Translations under genes and position numbers: made by a program
Shown here: positions 5,651 to 6,401 of the stretch, piece after piece
How positions within the stretch are numbered: the first letter of the stretch is position 1
Layout of the letters: each line of letters starts with the position of its first letter
Notes under the pieces: model-generated
The model's database searches: none
Seen by the model: only the letters and a program-made list of their open reading frames with translations
What the model was told of the DNA's origin: nothing
NCBI GenBank assembly: GCA_021107345.1
Contig: JAIOSX010000048.1
Location: 1-6,401 of the forward strand
DNA: 6,401 bases
DNA from: Candidatus Aegiribacteria sp.
GTDB lineage: Bacteria > Fermentibacterota > Fermentibacteria > Fermentibacterales > Fermentibacteraceae
Direction of reading: 5' to 3'

Positions 5651-6401
5651 ATGGCTAAAGAAAAGAAATGTTCATTCTGCGGAAGACCTATCGGCGAGGT
5701 TAAACAACTGATTCAGGGTCCCGGTGTGCATATATGCGATGAGTGCATAAGGTATTGTGGTGAACTTGTTGATTTTGAAGGTGATAAGCAGCTGGAAATC
5801 CCGGAACTGGTGCAGGATGAGCTTCCAATACCATCGGAGATCAAGGCTCAGCTGGACGAGTACGTTGTTGGCCAGGAGCAGGCCAAGAAAGTCCTTTCGG
5901 TGGCAGTTTACAATCACTACAAAAGGCTCAGTACCATAAGAGAATCCACAGATGTGGAGCTCGAGAAGAGCAATATCCTTCTCATGGGACCCACAGGAGT
6001 GGGAAAGACTCTTCTTGCAAGAACCCTTGCCAGGATTCTGGATGTTCCGTTTGCCATCGCTGATGCCACAACCCTGACAGAAGCGGGATACGTTGGAGAA
6101 GATGTCGAAAATATTCTGCTGCGCCTGCTTCAGGTGACCGACATGGATGTGGCAACCGCGCAACAGGGAATTATCTACATAGATGAGCTTGACAAGATAT
6201 CCAGAAAGTCTGAAAATCCCTCTATTACAAGGGATGTTTCGGGTGAAGGAGTGCAGCAGGCTCTTCTTAAGATAATCGAGGGTACCATTGCCAGCGTACC
6301 CCCTCAGGGAGGAAGAAAGCACCCCTATCAGGACAATATCCTGGTCGATACCAGCAATATCCTGTTCATATGCGGGGGCGCGTTCAATGAACTGGAAAAA
6401 A
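5651..6401 (+). CDS. clpX: ATP-dependent Clp protease ATP-binding subunit ClpX, 3' partial
   Basis: AAA+ unfoldase that recognises, unfolds and threads substrates into ClpP. The ATG has GGAG (5641-5644) 6 nt upstream; 250 codons are visible before the window ends, roughly the first 60 percent of a typical ClpX. The N-terminal zinc-binding domain has C7, C10, C29 and C32 (CSFC...ICDEC). The AAA+ core shows [15 protein letters not shown] (68-82), Walker A GPTGVGKT (113-120), pore loop GYVGE (146-150), Walker [10 protein letters not shown] (174-182), pore-2 region [14 protein letters not shown] (194-207), the RKH loop GRKHP (221-225) and the sensor-1 strand [10 protein letters not shown] (236-245). 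All key residues seen are canonical. The IGF loop that docks on ClpP lies beyond the window. It completes the common order tig-clpP-clpX. Confidence 0.97.
   Translation, partial: MAKEKKCSFCGRPIGEVKQLIQGPGVHICDECIRYCGELVDFEGDKQLEIPELVQDELPIPSEIKAQLDEYVVGQEQAKKVLSVAVYNHYKRLSTIRESTDVELEKSNILLMGPTGVGKTLLARTLARILDVPFAIADATTLTEAGYVGEDVENILLRLLQVTDMDVATAQQGIIYIDELDKISRKSENPSITRDVSGEGVQQALLKIIEGTIASVPPQGGRKHPYQDNILVDTSNILFICGGAFNELEK

Noticed and set aside
5672..6322. A 216-codon open frame on the minus strand
   Set aside because: It lies wholly antisense to clpX, whose motifs are intact on the + strand, and its translation shows no recognisable domain. It is a shadow of clpX codon use.

Overview
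The window carries two conserved bacterial gene modules, all on the + strand, joined by a tRNA gene. No mobile element, CRISPR array, phage gene or wholly new system is visible. The novelty lies in variant residues and junctions rather than in unknown genes.

Region 1 (1-3584) is a Tol-Pal cell-envelope cluster in the order tolR (5' end cut off), a TonB/TolA-like energy transducer, tolB, pal and cpoB (ybgF). The genes overlap or lie within 30 nt of each other, so this looks like one operon, and tolQ is expected just upstream of the window. Together they would form an inner-membrane proton-driven complex (TolQ-TolR-TolA), a periplasmic beta-propeller (TolB), an outer-membrane peptidoglycan-binding lipoprotein (Pal) and a TPR/coiled-coil partner (CpoB). 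This set marks a diderm (Gram-negative) bacterium.

Region 2 (3585-3768) is the only real intergenic stretch. It holds two mutually exclusive inverted repeats, a plausible extended -10 promoter and a complete tRNA-Leu(UAG) with encoded CCA. There is no U-tract terminator either after cpoB or between the tRNA and the next gene.

Region 3 (3769-6401) is the proteostasis cluster tig-clpP-clpX, with clpX cut by the window end. tig and clpP overlap by one base and clpX follows 11 nt later. Trigger factor would meet nascent chains at the ribosome, and ClpXP would degrade tagged or regulatory proteins.

The organism cannot be named from this window. The base composition is mixed, TTG starts are used for tolB and pal, the TolA linker is very acidic, and CpoB looks like a lipoprotein. 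These fit a non-proteobacterial diderm, perhaps in the Fibrobacteres-Chlorobi-Bacteroidetes/Gemmatimonadetes neighbourhood or a related candidate phylum, but this is a guess. The most notable points are a ClpP whose catalytic-triad Asp position is Asn, a 14-codon ORF bridging the tolB-pal junction across the pal ribosome site, a degenerate PPIase domain and odd Trp-containing tail in trigger factor, and a tRNA gene that seems to head the tig-clpPX transcript.
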